Assembly: GCA_964452415.1 (NCBI GenBank)
Contig: CAYVME010000016.1
Coordinates: 1-21,695 of the forward strand
Length of the DNA stretch: 21,695 nt
Source of the DNA: UBA12068 sp964452415
Lineage (GTDB): Bacteria > Patescibacteriota > Minisyncoccia > Moranbacterales > GWC2-37-73
Direction: 5' to 3'
Shown piece after piece: positions 1 to 7,880 of this stretch. Each line of letters begins with the position of its first letter. The first letter of the stretch is position 1. A program made the position numbers and the translations under genes. Under the pieces are notes generated by a model, which was given only the letters and a program-made list of their open reading frames with translations, was not told the DNA's origin and did not search any database.

Positions 1-3
1 TCC

Positions 4-41
4 GATTCACTCTCGTTGCATATGGGCCAAAAAGAAAAATA
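4..41 (+). repeat. Left copy of 38-bp terminal inverted repeat
   Basis: Bases 4-41 are the exact reverse complement of 21658-21695 at the other end of the window. The identity stops abruptly inside (base 42 differs). The left end has three further bases outside the match, so the repeat may continue beyond the contig. The simplest reading is that both ends lie in copies of a dispersed genomic repeat where assembly stopped. No transposase or replication gene lies next to either copy. Confidence 0.9.
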
Positions 42-102
42 GTCTCACATTGCTAAATTAATAACACGGGTCCTGAATTAATAAGCGTAAGTTTTACAAG
101 CA

Positions 103-1494
103 ATGAAAATTAAAGATATTAAAAAAGCATATTGCATTGGAATCAAAGGCGCAGGCATGACAGCTGTGGCTCAGATTTTGCACAGCAGAGGCGTCGAGGT
201 CACAGGCTCTGACACAAGTGAGGTTTTTTATACTGATGAAATTTTGAAGCGCTTGGAAATCATGTTCCACGAGGAATTTTTGGCACATCATGTCCCTGAG
301 GATGTTGATGTCGTCATTTTTTCGACTGCTTACAATGAAAACAACAATGTTGAAATGGCGGAGGCAAAAAAAATGGGGCTTGTGATGTTGAGCTATCCTG
401 AAGCGCTGGGACTTCTTTTTGAGGAAAAACTTGGAATCGCAGTTTCGGGAACTCATGGAAAAACCACAACCTCTGCCATGCTTGCCAGCACGCTGGTGGA
501 AGCTGGAATCGATCCTTCTGCGATTGTGGGCAGTCAAGTTATTTCTTGGCAGGGGAGTTCGCTTTCCGGCAAAGGGGAATACTTTGTTGCCGAAGCTGAT
601 GAATATCAAAATAAATTGAGATTTTATCAACCATGGTCAGTTATTTTGACAAGTGTTGACTGGGATCATCCGGATTTTTTTCCAGATTTTACTGAATATA
701 AAAAAGTTTTCAAGAGTTTTGTGGAGAAAATTCCCAAGACTGGATTTTTGATTGTGTGGGGAGACAGCTCAGACACTTTGGAAGTTGCCGAAAGCGCTTT
801 TTGTAATGTCATCACTTATGGTTTTGGTCAAGAAAATGATTACAAGATTATAAACCACGAGATTTTGGACATGGAGCAGAAAAGAATGCAAAAGTTTGAA
901 GTTGTTTTCAAAGACCAAAGTTTGGGAGAATTTCAGACTCCGCTTGTTGGAAAGCATAATGTTTTGAACTCAACTTCTGTGATTGCACTTTCGCATCAAA
1001 TAGGACTTGATCTGGAAAAAATAAAAAAGGCACTCGGAGAATTTCAAGGGACATCTCGAAGGTTTGAAAATGTTGGAAAGTTTAAGGATGCAATTTTGAT
1101 TGATGATTATGCGCATCATCCTGATGAGATCAAGGCGACCTTGGCAGGTGCCAAAGCGCACTATGAAGGAAAAAAAATCTGGACAGTTTTTCATCCACAC
1201 ACTTTTTCTCGAACAAAGGCTCTGATTCAAGATTTTGCTCAAAGTTTTGATGATACTGAAAAAGTTGTGATTATTGATACCTATGGAAGCGCGCGTGAGA
1301 GTGGCGGGGAGGCAACCTCAGAGGATTTGGTGAAGCTTGTTAATAAGTATCATTACGGAAAGGCTGAACATATTGGAACGATTGATGAGGCAGTGGAATA
1401 TTTCAAGGAAAAATCTGGGCAATATGATGTGCTCATCACCATGGGCGCAGGCGATGTCTGGAGGGTTGGGCAGAAACTAAAAACCAATAACTGA
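103..1494 (+). CDS. murC: Mur ligase, MurC/Mpl family (probable UDP-N-acetylmuramate--L-alanine ligase)
   Basis: This cytoplasmic ligase most likely adds L-alanine to UDP-MurNAc with ATP, the first peptide step of peptidoglycan precursor synthesis. The 463-residue protein shows the three-domain Mur plan: an N-terminal nucleotide-sugar domain with GIKGAGM near residue 14, a central ATPase domain with the P-loop GTHGKTTT at 116-123 and an acidic EADEY at 164-168, and a C-terminal domain with DDYAHHPDE at 334-342. EADEY followed by a DHPD motif is closer to what I recall of Mpl, the recycling tripeptide ligase, than to the EADES form of many MurC proteins, so substrate is not certain. The start is an ATG without a clear Shine-Dalgarno sequence. 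The gene ends in TGA and is followed by a strong terminator hairpin. murB lies two genes downstream. Confidence 0.87.
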   Translation: MKIKDIKKAYCIGIKGAGMTAVAQILHSRGVEVTGSDTSEVFYTDEILKRLEIMFHEEFLAHHVPEDVDVVIFSTAYNENNNVEMAEAKKMGLVMLSYPEALGLLFEEKLGIAVSGTHGKTTTSAMLASTLVEAGIDPSAIVGSQVISWQGSSLSGKGEYFVAEADEYQNKLRFYQPWSVILTSVDWDHPDFFPDFTEYKKVFKSFVEKIPKTGFLIVWGDSSDTLEVAESAFCNVITYGFGQENDYKIINHEILDMEQKRMQKFEVVFKDQSLGEFQTPLVGKHNVLNSTSVIALSHQIGLDLEKIKKALGEFQGTSRRFENVGKFKDAILIDDYAHHPDEIKATLAGAKAHYEGKKIWTVFHPHTFSRTKALIQDFAQSFDDTEKVVIIDTYGSARESGGEATSEDLVKLVNKYHYGKAEHIGTIDEAVEYFKEKSGQYDVLITMGAGDVWRVGQKLKTNN

Positions 1495-1532
1495 CAACTT
1501 GCAACTCCCAGCTTACAGATAATAACAGGTAC

Positions 1533-1578
1533 AAAATTAAAACAACTTCTGGATTTTTCCAGAAGTTGTTTTAATTTT
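1533..1578 (+). terminator. Perfect 21-bp hairpin terminator after murC
   Basis: Bases 1533-1553 and 1558-1578 are perfectly complementary around a four-base TTTT loop, a 21-bp stem with an A-rich left foot and a T-rich right foot. It sits 38 bases after the murC stop and should end transcription; the symmetrical A/T feet could also stop transcription from the other side. Confidence 0.88.
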
Positions 1579-1594
1579 AAAGATAATTTAAATT

Positions 1595-1605
1595 TGTGGT
1601 ATAAT
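1595..1605 (+). promoter_or_regulatory. Extended -10 promoter of the P-type ATPase gene (TGTGGTATAAT)
   Basis: TGTGGTATAAT contains a perfect TATAAT at 1600-1605 with an extended -10 TG. No convincing -35 box is seen; the upstream DNA is AT-rich. The ATG at 1623 is only 17 bases past the box, giving an expected leader of about 10 bases. The same 11 bases recur at three other gene starts in the window. Confidence 0.8.
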
Positions 1606-1622
1606 AAAAAATAATATCAACT

Positions 1623-4346
1623 ATGAAAAAACAAATATACAATTTTAGCAGAGAGGAAATTTTGAAAAAGTTTTCGGCGACCACGGCTGGGCTGAGTGAT
1701 CAAGAAGCAAAAGCAAGACTCAAGCAATATGGATTCAATGCTGTTAAAAGGAAAGCCTCGCTAGGATGGTTCACTCTCTTGATTGGGCAATTCAACAATG
1801 CGTTGGCCTGGATTTTGCTTGTGGCTGCGGGATTGTCTTTTGTTTTTGGGGAATATCGCGACACGACAATCATCTTGATTATTGTGGGTGTCAATGGATT
1901 GATTGGATTTTTGCAGGAATTTAGAGCTGAAAAAACCTTGGAGAATATCCGCAAATTGACTGCTGACAGAGCGATTGTTTTTCGCGGTGGCGAGAAAAAA
2001 GAAATTGATGCGAAATTTTTGGTTCCGGGCGATGTGGTTTCAATCGCTTCGGGAGATCGCGTGCCAGCAGATGGATATTTGTTGGAGGGATATGATGTGT
2101 ATGCCAATGAGTTTATCTTTACAGGTGAATCAAAACCTGGGAAAAAAATCATGGGCGCAATCAAAGAGCATGGAATTTCATTGGCTGACACTGACAACAT
2201 GCTCTTGGCGGGAACATCGCTGACTCGAGGCCAGGCCTTGATGGTTGTAACTGGAACTGGGATGGAAACTGAATTGGGGAAAATTGCTCACTTGGTCAAC
2301 GAGGTCAAAGAAGATGAGACCCCGCTTCAAAAACAGATGAGAATTTTGGGTCGCGATGTGACCGTGTTGGCTGTGCTCATTGGAACGCTCGTTGTCATTG
2401 CCGGATATTATTACAATGTTTCTTGGTATGAGAATTTTATTTTTGCGCTGGCTCTTTCGGTTTCGGTTGTGCCAGAAGGATTGCCAGCTGCGATTTCAGT
2501 GGCTCTATCCTTGGGAATGAGAAAGCTTTTGACGAAAAATGTGTTGGCCAAAAAACTTAATGCAGTTGAGACCCTGGCTTCAGTTTCGATAATTTGCACT
2601 GATAAAACTGGCACAATAACCAAAAATGAACTCACGGTGATGAATGTGATTGCTGGAAATCGCAGCTTCACTCTCGATGGGACAGGATATGCTCCAACCG
2701 GAAATTTTTATCTTGAAGGCAAAAAAATCAAAGCCGAGCAGTTTTCTCAGCTTGAAACTGTTTTGAAAATTGGGACGCTTTGTAATGATGCTTCTTTGGT
2801 CAGGAAAAATGGACAATTTCAAATCGTTGGAGATCCAACTGAGGGTGCGATGATTGTGGCTGGCAGAAAATTCAACAAACGGGTTGGATATTTTTTCACT
2901 AACATGGAAAAAATGGATGAGATGCCTTTTTCTTCTGAGAGAATGCGCATGGATGTTGTTTACAGGGATAAATTCTCCAAAAAGATCTTCGCTTTTGTTA
3001 AAGGCTCACCAGATGTTCTTCTTCGGGCTTGCTCTCAAAAAATGGTTGATGGTGTGGTTAGTGAATTTTCGCAGAAGGAAAAGGTTGAAGTGAAAAAACA
3101 ATATGATTCAATGTCGGTCGAGGCGCTTCGAGTTTTGGCTTTTGCTCAGAAAGATTTGACTGCAGTCAAAAAAGGAAAATATCTCGAAGAGTCTGAAAAT
3201 GATTTGGTTTGGGTTGGCATGATGGGCATGATTGATCCGCCGAGGAAAGAAGTGGCGATTGCAATCAAAGAATGTCGGGAATCTGGGATCAAGGTTATCA
3301 TGATAACAGGGGATTATGAAATCACGGCCGAGGCTATCGCTAAAAATGTTGGACTTATTGGAAAAGAAAAATACGAAGTAATTAATGGTCGAACACTTGA
3401 TAGATTGTCAGATTTTGCCTTGATCAAAAAAATAAAAGAGAAAGAAATTGTTTTTGCCAGAATTGCGCCTGAGCAAAAATTGAGAATCGCCACGATCTTG
3501 AAAAACAGCGGGGCGGTGATTGCGATGACTGGAGATGGAGTTAATGATGCGCCGGCACTCAAAAAAGCAGACATTGGAATTGCTATGGGAATTACGGGAA
3601 CAGATGTTTCCAAGGAAGCTTCGGATATGATTCTTTTGGATGACAATTTTTCTTCAATCATGAAAGCAATCAAGGAAGGAAGAACGATCTATCAAAATCT
3701 GCGAAAATTTGTACACTATGTTTTCACTTCAAATGCCTCGGAATTTTTCTTGGTTATTATTGGTGTGTTGCTTCAAGTTCCGGCTCCAATCATGGCAGTG
3801 CAAATTCTGGCAGTTGACCTTGGAACTGATATCTTGCCTTCATTTTCGCTCAGTCTTGAACCCTCAGAGCCTGATGTGATGAAGAAAAAGCCATTCAATG
3901 GAAAAGAGAAAATTCTCAATTCAAAAGGCGCTTGGAGAATAATTAGAATTGGAATGATAATGGCAATCGGCGCCCTCATTGGTTTTATTCTTTCAATGAA
4001 GCGAGGCGGGTGGGATTTTGGGAATAAATTTGATCCAGCAAGCGTACTATATGTCAAGTCAACCACTGTGGCGTATGCTGTTCTTTCAATGAGTCAGATG
4101 GCGAATCTTTTGCAATCAAGGAGCGAAACATTGTCAGTTTTTGCCATCGGTTTTTTCAAAAACAAATATGCCTTGGGCGCTATTGCTATTTCAGTTGTCA
4201 TCTTGCTATCATTCATGTATGTGCCAGTGCTTGCCAAATATTTGCACATGTCGCCAATAGGATGGCAGGATTGGTTGGTGGTTGCAATAACGACAATTGC
4301 AGTATTTGTATATGAGGAGGGCAGAAAGGCTGAAGCGCGCAGATAA
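1623..4346 (+). CDS. P2-type cation-transporting ATPase
   Basis: This is a 907-residue membrane pump that couples ATP hydrolysis to ion movement, probably Ca2+ or a monovalent cation. All hallmark parts are present: a cation ATPase N-terminal domain, actuator motif TGES at 167-170, VPEGLPA in M4 (E285), the phosphorylated DKTGT with D327, and the hinge TGDGVNDAP (D638, D642). About ten membrane helices are expected, two pairs before D327 and six at the C-terminal end. Ion-site residues are mixed: M5 has SNASE (N704, E707) as in many P2 pumps, while M6 has DLGTD (D732, D736), resembling the Na+/K+-ATPase pattern rather than the NLVTD of SERCA. The cargo therefore cannot be read from sequence. 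It has its own promoter, and murB follows 27 bases after its stop, so the two are probably cotranscribed. Confidence 0.95.
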   Translation: MKKQIYNFSREEILKKFSATTAGLSDQEAKARLKQYGFNAVKRKASLGWFTLLIGQFNNALAWILLVAAGLSFVFGEYRDTTIILIIVGVNGLIGFLQEFRAEKTLENIRKLTADRAIVFRGGEKKEIDAKFLVPGDVVSIASGDRVPADGYLLEGYDVYANEFIFTGESKPGKKIMGAIKEHGISLADTDNMLLAGTSLTRGQALMVVTGTGMETELGKIAHLVNEVKEDETPLQKQMRILGRDVTVLAVLIGTLVVIAGYYYNVSWYENFIFALALSVSVVPEGLPAAISVALSLGMRKLLTKNVLAKKLNAVETLASVSIICTDKTGTITKNELTVMNVIAGNRSFTLDGTGYAPTGNFYLEGKKIKAEQFSQLETVLKIGTLCNDASLVRKNGQFQIVGDPTEGAMIVAGRKFNKRVGYFFTNMEKMDEMPFSSERMRMDVVYRDKFSKKIFAFVKGSPDVLLRACSQKMVDGVVSEFSQKEKVEVKKQYDSMSVEALRVLAFAQKDLTAVKKGKYLEESENDLVWVGMMGMIDPPRKEVAIAIKECRESGIKVIMITGDYEITAEAIAKNVGLIGKEKYEVINGRTLDRLSDFALIKKIKEKEIVFARIAPEQKLRIATILKNSGAVIAMTGDGVNDAPALKKADIGIAMGITGTDVSKEASDMILLDDNFSSIMKAIKEGRTIYQNLRKFVHYVFTSNASEFFLVIIGVLLQVPAPIMAVQILAVDLGTDILPSFSLSLEPSEPDVMKKKPFNGKEKILNSKGAWRIIRIGMIMAIGALIGFILSMKRGGWDFGNKFDPASVLYVKSTTVAYAVLSMSQMANLLQSRSETLSVFAIGFFKNKYALGAIAISVVILLSFMYVPVLAKYLHMSPIGWQDWLVVAITTIAVFVYEEGRKAEARR

Positions 4347-4373
4347 TTGAGATTAAGATGTAAAATTAAGAAT

Positions 4374-5309
4374 ATGATTGATATTAAAGAAAATGTTTCT
4401 TTGGCGGAATTGACTTCATTCAGAATTGGAGGGTTGGCAAAATATTTTGTGCAAATAAAATCACTTGAAGAACTTAAAGAAGCAATAAACTTTTCAAGAG
4501 AAAATAAAATAGAATTCTATATTATTGGATCAGGCACAAACCTGCTTGTTAATGATGGTGTTTTTGAGGGATTGATTATTCAGATGAAGATGAACAACAT
4601 CTCCGTTGAAGATGGTTTGGTTTTTGCTGAAGCTGGAGTGCCACTTATTAAGGCTGTGAATTTTTCTGCATGTGGTGGCCTTTCAGGTATGGAACAGTTG
4701 GCTGGAATTCCAGGCACGGTCGGAGGCGCGGTTCGAGGAAATGCTGGAGCTTTTGGGACTGAAATAAGATCAGTGGTCAAGAAAGTCACGGCTTTGAATG
4801 TTGAAAATCAAAACATTGAAGAATTTTTAAATCAAGAATGTGGATTTTTGTATCGCTCAAGTGTCTTCAAAAAAAACAAAAATTTGATTGTGCTTTCAAC
4901 TATCTTGGAACTGCAAAAAGATGAGGTTGACAAGGTCCAAGAAAAAGTCCAAGAAACAATTGTCAAAAGAACAAGCAGGGGACTCCATGGAGTGAAAAGT
5001 GCAGGATCGTTCTTTATGAATCCTGTTGTCGAAAATAATCAGAAACTTTTGGATGAATTTGAAAAGGAAACTGGTTCGCCAGCCAGAAACAACACTGTGC
5101 CAGCCGGTTGGCTTATTGAAAGAGCGGGACTTCTTGGAAAGCAAATAGGAGGCGCACAAGTGAGTCCACAGCACGCAAACTATGTCATTAATGCAACTGG
5201 AACAGCAACAGCGGAAAATGTTATAATGCTGGTGAGCGTGATCAAACAACAAGTTAGAGACCAGTTCGGAGTGCAACTGCAAGAGGAAGTGAATTATTTG
5301 GGATTCTAG
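4374..5309 (+). CDS. murB: UDP-N-acetylenolpyruvoylglucosamine reductase MurB
   Basis: MurB is the FAD enzyme that reduces UDP-GlcNAc-enolpyruvate to UDP-MurNAc with NADPH, one step before MurC. The 311-residue protein has the FAD-binding segments GSGTNLLVND and GIPGTVGGAVRGNAG, the substrate-side YRSSVF (Y160), the proton-donor serine in AGSFFMNP (S212), and a C-terminal glutamate pair (E304/E305) in the position of the family's catalytic Glu. An upstream in-frame TTG at 4347 touches the ATPase stop codon and would add nine residues; I prefer the ATG at 4374, because the family-like sequence begins there (NVSLAELTSFRIGG). No terminator separates it from the ATPase gene, so an operon is likely. 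Confidence 0.93.
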   Translation: MIDIKENVSLAELTSFRIGGLAKYFVQIKSLEELKEAINFSRENKIEFYIIGSGTNLLVNDGVFEGLIIQMKMNNISVEDGLVFAEAGVPLIKAVNFSACGGLSGMEQLAGIPGTVGGAVRGNAGAFGTEIRSVVKKVTALNVENQNIEEFLNQECGFLYRSSVFKKNKNLIVLSTILELQKDEVDKVQEKVQETIVKRTSRGLHGVKSAGSFFMNPVVENNQKLLDEFEKETGSPARNNTVPAGWLIERAGLLGKQIGGAQVSPQHANYVINATGTATAENVIMLVSVIKQQVRDQFGVQLQEEVNYLGF

Positions 5310-5426
5310 ATCGTTTATTATTAAGATGTTAGCGAGTTAAAGTGCTGGCGAGTTGCAATTGAATCAAATAAGTTTATTGGAAAGTAACTCGTAAGCCCGT
5401 GAACACGCTGATAAGAAATAAATCAA

Positions 5427-5789
5427 ATGAGCACGACAGAAAACATGAGATTTTTTTTCAAGGGAGTTGAAATTGATGCAACGCAGAAAGCTTATATCGA
5501 GAAAAGACTTAGCACACTGGACAAATTTTTGGAAAACATTATTAAGAGTGAGGTTGAAATTGATTTGGATAAGAAAGGAAAGTTTCGAGTTGAAATTATG
5601 ATTCACACTCCTCGCAATATGTTTCGTGCGGAAAACACAACCGAAAGCATTGAAGCTTCAACTGACTTGAATGTGGATGAGCTTCAAGCACAGGCAACAC
5701 ACCTCAAGGACAAACTTCGAACACTAAAAAAAAGAGGAGCAATTTCACTGAAGAAGAAAACTGTGCTTGATGAGGGTGCGCGATTTTAA
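5427..5789 (+). CDS. Ribosome hibernation promoting factor, short form (HPF/RaiA family)
   Basis: The 120-residue protein matches the short HPF/YfiA family, which binds in the decoding region of the 30S subunit and silences ribosomes in slow growth. Visible features are the start of the beta-alpha-beta fold (FFFKGVEIDATQKAYIEKRL), a lysine-rich central strand, and the conserved DLNVDELQAQATHLKDKL helix. The C-terminal dimerisation domain of long HPF is absent. The start could also be the methionine at 5445, six residues in. It lies 117 bases after murB with no clear terminator between them, and a terminator follows it at 5828. Confidence 0.87.
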   Translation: MSTTENMRFFFKGVEIDATQKAYIEKRLSTLDKFLENIIKSEVEIDLDKKGKFRVEIMIHTPRNMFRAENTTESIEASTDLNVDELQAQATHLKDKLRTLKKRGAISLKKKTVLDEGARF

Positions 5790-5827
5790 TGTAGCTTCCA
5801 GGTGACAGCTCACAGCTTGCATGATTT

Positions 5828-5856
5828 AAAAAAGAAGGTGAAAGCCTTCTTTTTTT
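5828..5856 (+). terminator. Terminator after the hibernation factor gene, abutting the next promoter
   Basis: An 11-bp perfect stem (5828-5838 with 5845-5855) has a six-base loop and a T-rich right arm. The T-run passes directly into the promoter word TGTGGTATAAT beginning at 5856, so terminator and promoter share their junction base. Confidence 0.85.
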
Positions 5857-5866
5857 GTGGTATAAT
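5856..5866 (+). promoter_or_regulatory. Extended -10 promoter (TGTGGTATAAT) of the 5903 gene
   Basis: A perfect TATAAT at 5861-5866 with extended -10 TG, directly after the T-run of the preceding terminator. The leader to the ATG at 5903 would be about 30 bases and is A-rich, without a Shine-Dalgarno sequence. Confidence 0.78.
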
Positions 5867-5902
5867 GATATGAGGAAATAAAATATTAAAAATAAAAATA
5901 AT

Positions 5903-6433
5903 ATGAGCATCGGAACAAAGATATTTTTGGGAGTTGTTATTTTTTTTGGAGTCGTGAGTGGCATATTTTTATTGGTGGCGAAGAAAAAACCGACAGAGGT
6001 CAAAAACCCTCAGGCAGCCCAAGTGGAAAAACCAAAAACCCAGGTTTCCAAAAATGTTCCCCTTATGGATGGAAAAGTCATTCAAAAACAGGAGGCGGTG
6101 AATGTCCAAAAGCCTCAAGCTCCAAAAACTGATGCTGAGCAAATGAAAGATTTGGTCAGATCACAGTGGACATCTTGCAGAAATAAAACAATTCCTGCCC
6201 AAACAAAATTGATGTGGCCTTTGCAGATCACAGAAGGAATTCCTGCTGGCGGAACATATGCCAAGGGATATCTGGATGGCGATTTAACTTTCCCAGTTCG
6301 CGTGATTATTGAATCAGATTCTCCACTTATTGAAAAAATAAAAGCAAGGTTAATTGTTGGAAATAAAACCATCCTCCGCGGAATTTGCAAAGATGTCGCT
6401 CCTGACGGTAGTGTGATTTTGCAAGTATTTTAA
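5903..6433 (+). CDS. Membrane-anchored protein of unknown function
   Basis: I do not recognise this 176-residue protein. It begins with a hydrophobic segment (residues about 6-25) followed by a lysine cluster, which suggests an uncleaved N-terminal membrane anchor. A Lys/Gln/Pro-rich linker (about 28-78) leads to a compact C-terminal domain of about 95 residues with alternating hydrophobic strands and two cysteines (in TSCRN and GICKD). The domain probably lies outside the membrane, but orientation is not certain. It has its own promoter and precedes two other anchored or secreted proteins, so an envelope role is plausible. Confidence 0.85.
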   Translation: MSIGTKIFLGVVIFFGVVSGIFLLVAKKKPTEVKNPQAAQVEKPKTQVSKNVPLMDGKVIQKQEAVNVQKPQAPKTDAEQMKDLVRSQWTSCRNKTIPAQTKLMWPLQITEGIPAGGTYAKGYLDGDLTFPVRVIIESDSPLIEKIKARLIVGNKTILRGICKDVAPDGSVILQVF

Positions 6434-6453
6434 TTTTTAAATCTGTGCATAAC

Positions 6454-6485
6454 TTTACTTATTTACTTATTTACTTATTTACTTA
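6454..6485 (+). repeat. Four perfect copies of the 8-bp unit TTTACTTA
   Basis: The unit TTTACTTA occurs four times head to tail, followed by a partial fifth copy. It lies immediately upstream of the extended -10 box at 6493-6503 and fills the region where a -35 element would be. Copy-number change would move upstream DNA by 8 bp relative to the -10 box. Confidence 0.95.
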
Positions 6486-6492
6486 TTTATTT

Positions 6493-6503
6493 TGTGGTAT
6501 AAT
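6493..6503 (+). promoter_or_regulatory. Extended -10 promoter (TGTGGTATAAT) of the surface protein gene
   Basis: Perfect TATAAT at 6498-6503 with TG upstream, 29 bases before the ATG at 6533. The preceding T-rich tract is made of the 8-bp tandem repeat rather than a terminator. Confidence 0.78.
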
Positions 6504-6532
6504 AAAATCAATTAAAATTTTAACAAAAATAA

Positions 6533-7822
6533 ATGAAAATTAAATCAAAGAAGTCGTATGCATTTTTTTTGGTGCTGATTATTTCTTTTGGATTTTCCAT
6601 TTTGGATGTTAGGGCTTATGCGGAATGTGGTAGTGATTATTATGGTTGTTATGCTGGCACGCCGGATGTGGTTAATGAAGAGACTTGGGTTTGTGATGGT
6701 CCAGAAGATGATGACTTGGTTGTTTGTTATGGTACTCCGGATTGTGTTGATTCAACTTGGTCTCCGGCAACCAGCACGGTTTGTTTGGGAGAAACATTCA
6801 CTCAAACAAGCAATTGCGGAACAACACAACAAGTTTCCGGAACAAATTCTTCACTTTGTGCCCCATCACCTCCAGATCCAGTCTGTTCGACAACATGCGC
6901 ATCTGGATCAACTGTCTGTTCTGGAACTGAATTTTATAACGACTGCGGGGATAGTTGTGGACTTGGAACAAAGACATGCTCTGCGCCAATCATTGATATT
7001 ACTGCCACTCCGAGCAGTGTTGCAGTTGGTGGCACGACAACATTGAATTGGACAACCTCTGATGCGGTAAGTTGTGTGGCAGAAAGCAATAGAATTAAAA
7101 TAGTAAATGGTAACTGGACAAATTCTCCAACTAGTAAGAGTGTTGGATCAGGTACATTTACAACAGCGGCGCTTAACACTAAAACTAGTATTAATTATAC
7201 TCTTGCTTGTCTGAGCGCAGATGGCACAAGGACAACAGACACTGCGGTAGTTAATGTGGTTGACGCAGTCACTATCCCCGTGACCACTTTCACTGGAACA
7301 TATGGTGCGCAATCAAATCAGACAACATTAAATCTTCCAAATGGGGGTGGTGATGTTAATCTTGATTGGTCAGTAACAAACGCCATTGGAGGAAGTTGCA
7401 CTGGATATTCAACAGCTGCTGGAATAACAGGATGGTCAACTGCTGGCACCGCAGGAAAATCAATTAGTGGCATAAATGTTTCAGTGAATATCCCAACATC
7501 AACCACACTTAACTTGGACTGTCGGAATTCGGCCGGTCTAGCTGCGGAAAGCAAATCTATCACGATAAATGTGTCTGCCGCATGTGTTGTCAGCTATATT
7601 AATCCTCAATGCTTCCCCGATAGTGATTTTTGTACAGATGCTTTAAATTGTGGCAGGTCAAGTACCCCTATTTGTTTAGCTAGGAATAGTTGTACTAATC
7701 TTGATGAGGGAAGACCTCTTTCTGAGTGTTCATCTGCTTGCTCATCAGATGTTGAAGCTTGCAATGTATGTTCAAGTCCAACAACAACTCAACTTAATAA
7801 TTGGAAAGAAGTTACACCCTAA
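6533..7822 (+). CDS. Secreted cysteine-rich protein with two Ig-like repeats
   Basis: The 429-residue protein carries a classical signal peptide: a lysine-rich start, a hydrophobic core (about 10-24), and a likely cut after AYA at residue 30. The mature part begins with a region of 14 cysteines (31-150). Two beta-rich, Ig-like repeats follow, at about 152-243 and 247-350; the first has the TLNWTTSDAVSC pattern I associate with CPR surface proteins, and each contains two cysteines. A C-terminal segment of about 80 residues holds ten more cysteines. There are about 28 cysteines in all, implying many disulfides outside the cell. No sortase signal or C-terminal membrane helix is visible, so attachment is unknown. 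Specific function is not recognised. Its promoter sits next to a tandem repeat that could vary expression. Confidence 0.88.
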   Translation: MKIKSKKSYAFFLVLIISFGFSILDVRAYAECGSDYYGCYAGTPDVVNEETWVCDGPEDDDLVVCYGTPDCVDSTWSPATSTVCLGETFTQTSNCGTTQQVSGTNSSLCAPSPPDPVCSTTCASGSTVCSGTEFYNDCGDSCGLGTKTCSAPIIDITATPSSVAVGGTTTLNWTTSDAVSCVAESNRIKIVNGNWTNSPTSKSVGSGTFTTAALNTKTSINYTLACLSADGTRTTDTAVVNVVDAVTIPVTTFTGTYGAQSNQTTLNLPNGGGDVNLDWSVTNAIGGSCTGYSTAAGITGWSTAGTAGKSISGINVSVNIPTSTTLNLDCRNSAGLAAESKSITINVSAACVVSYINPQCFPDSDFCTDALNCGRSSTPICLARNSCTNLDEGRPLSECSSACSSDVEACNVCSSPTTTQLNNWKEVTP

Positions 7823-7880
7823 AAATTTTTGAAAATAAATAATAATTTTTTAAATCGATTTCAATTGATCAAATAAAGAA

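Noticed and set aside
94..630. 178-codon minus-strand reading frame
   Set aside because: It is antisense to the murC start and P-loop region and has no recognisable domain.
1492..1494. UGA recoded as glycine (genetic code 25)
   Set aside because: The Mur ligase ends at its expected length in TGA with a strong terminator right after, and no in-frame TGA is needed to complete any gene.
6454..6485. CRISPR array
   Set aside because: Units are 8 bases and directly contiguous with no spacers and no cas gene nearby.
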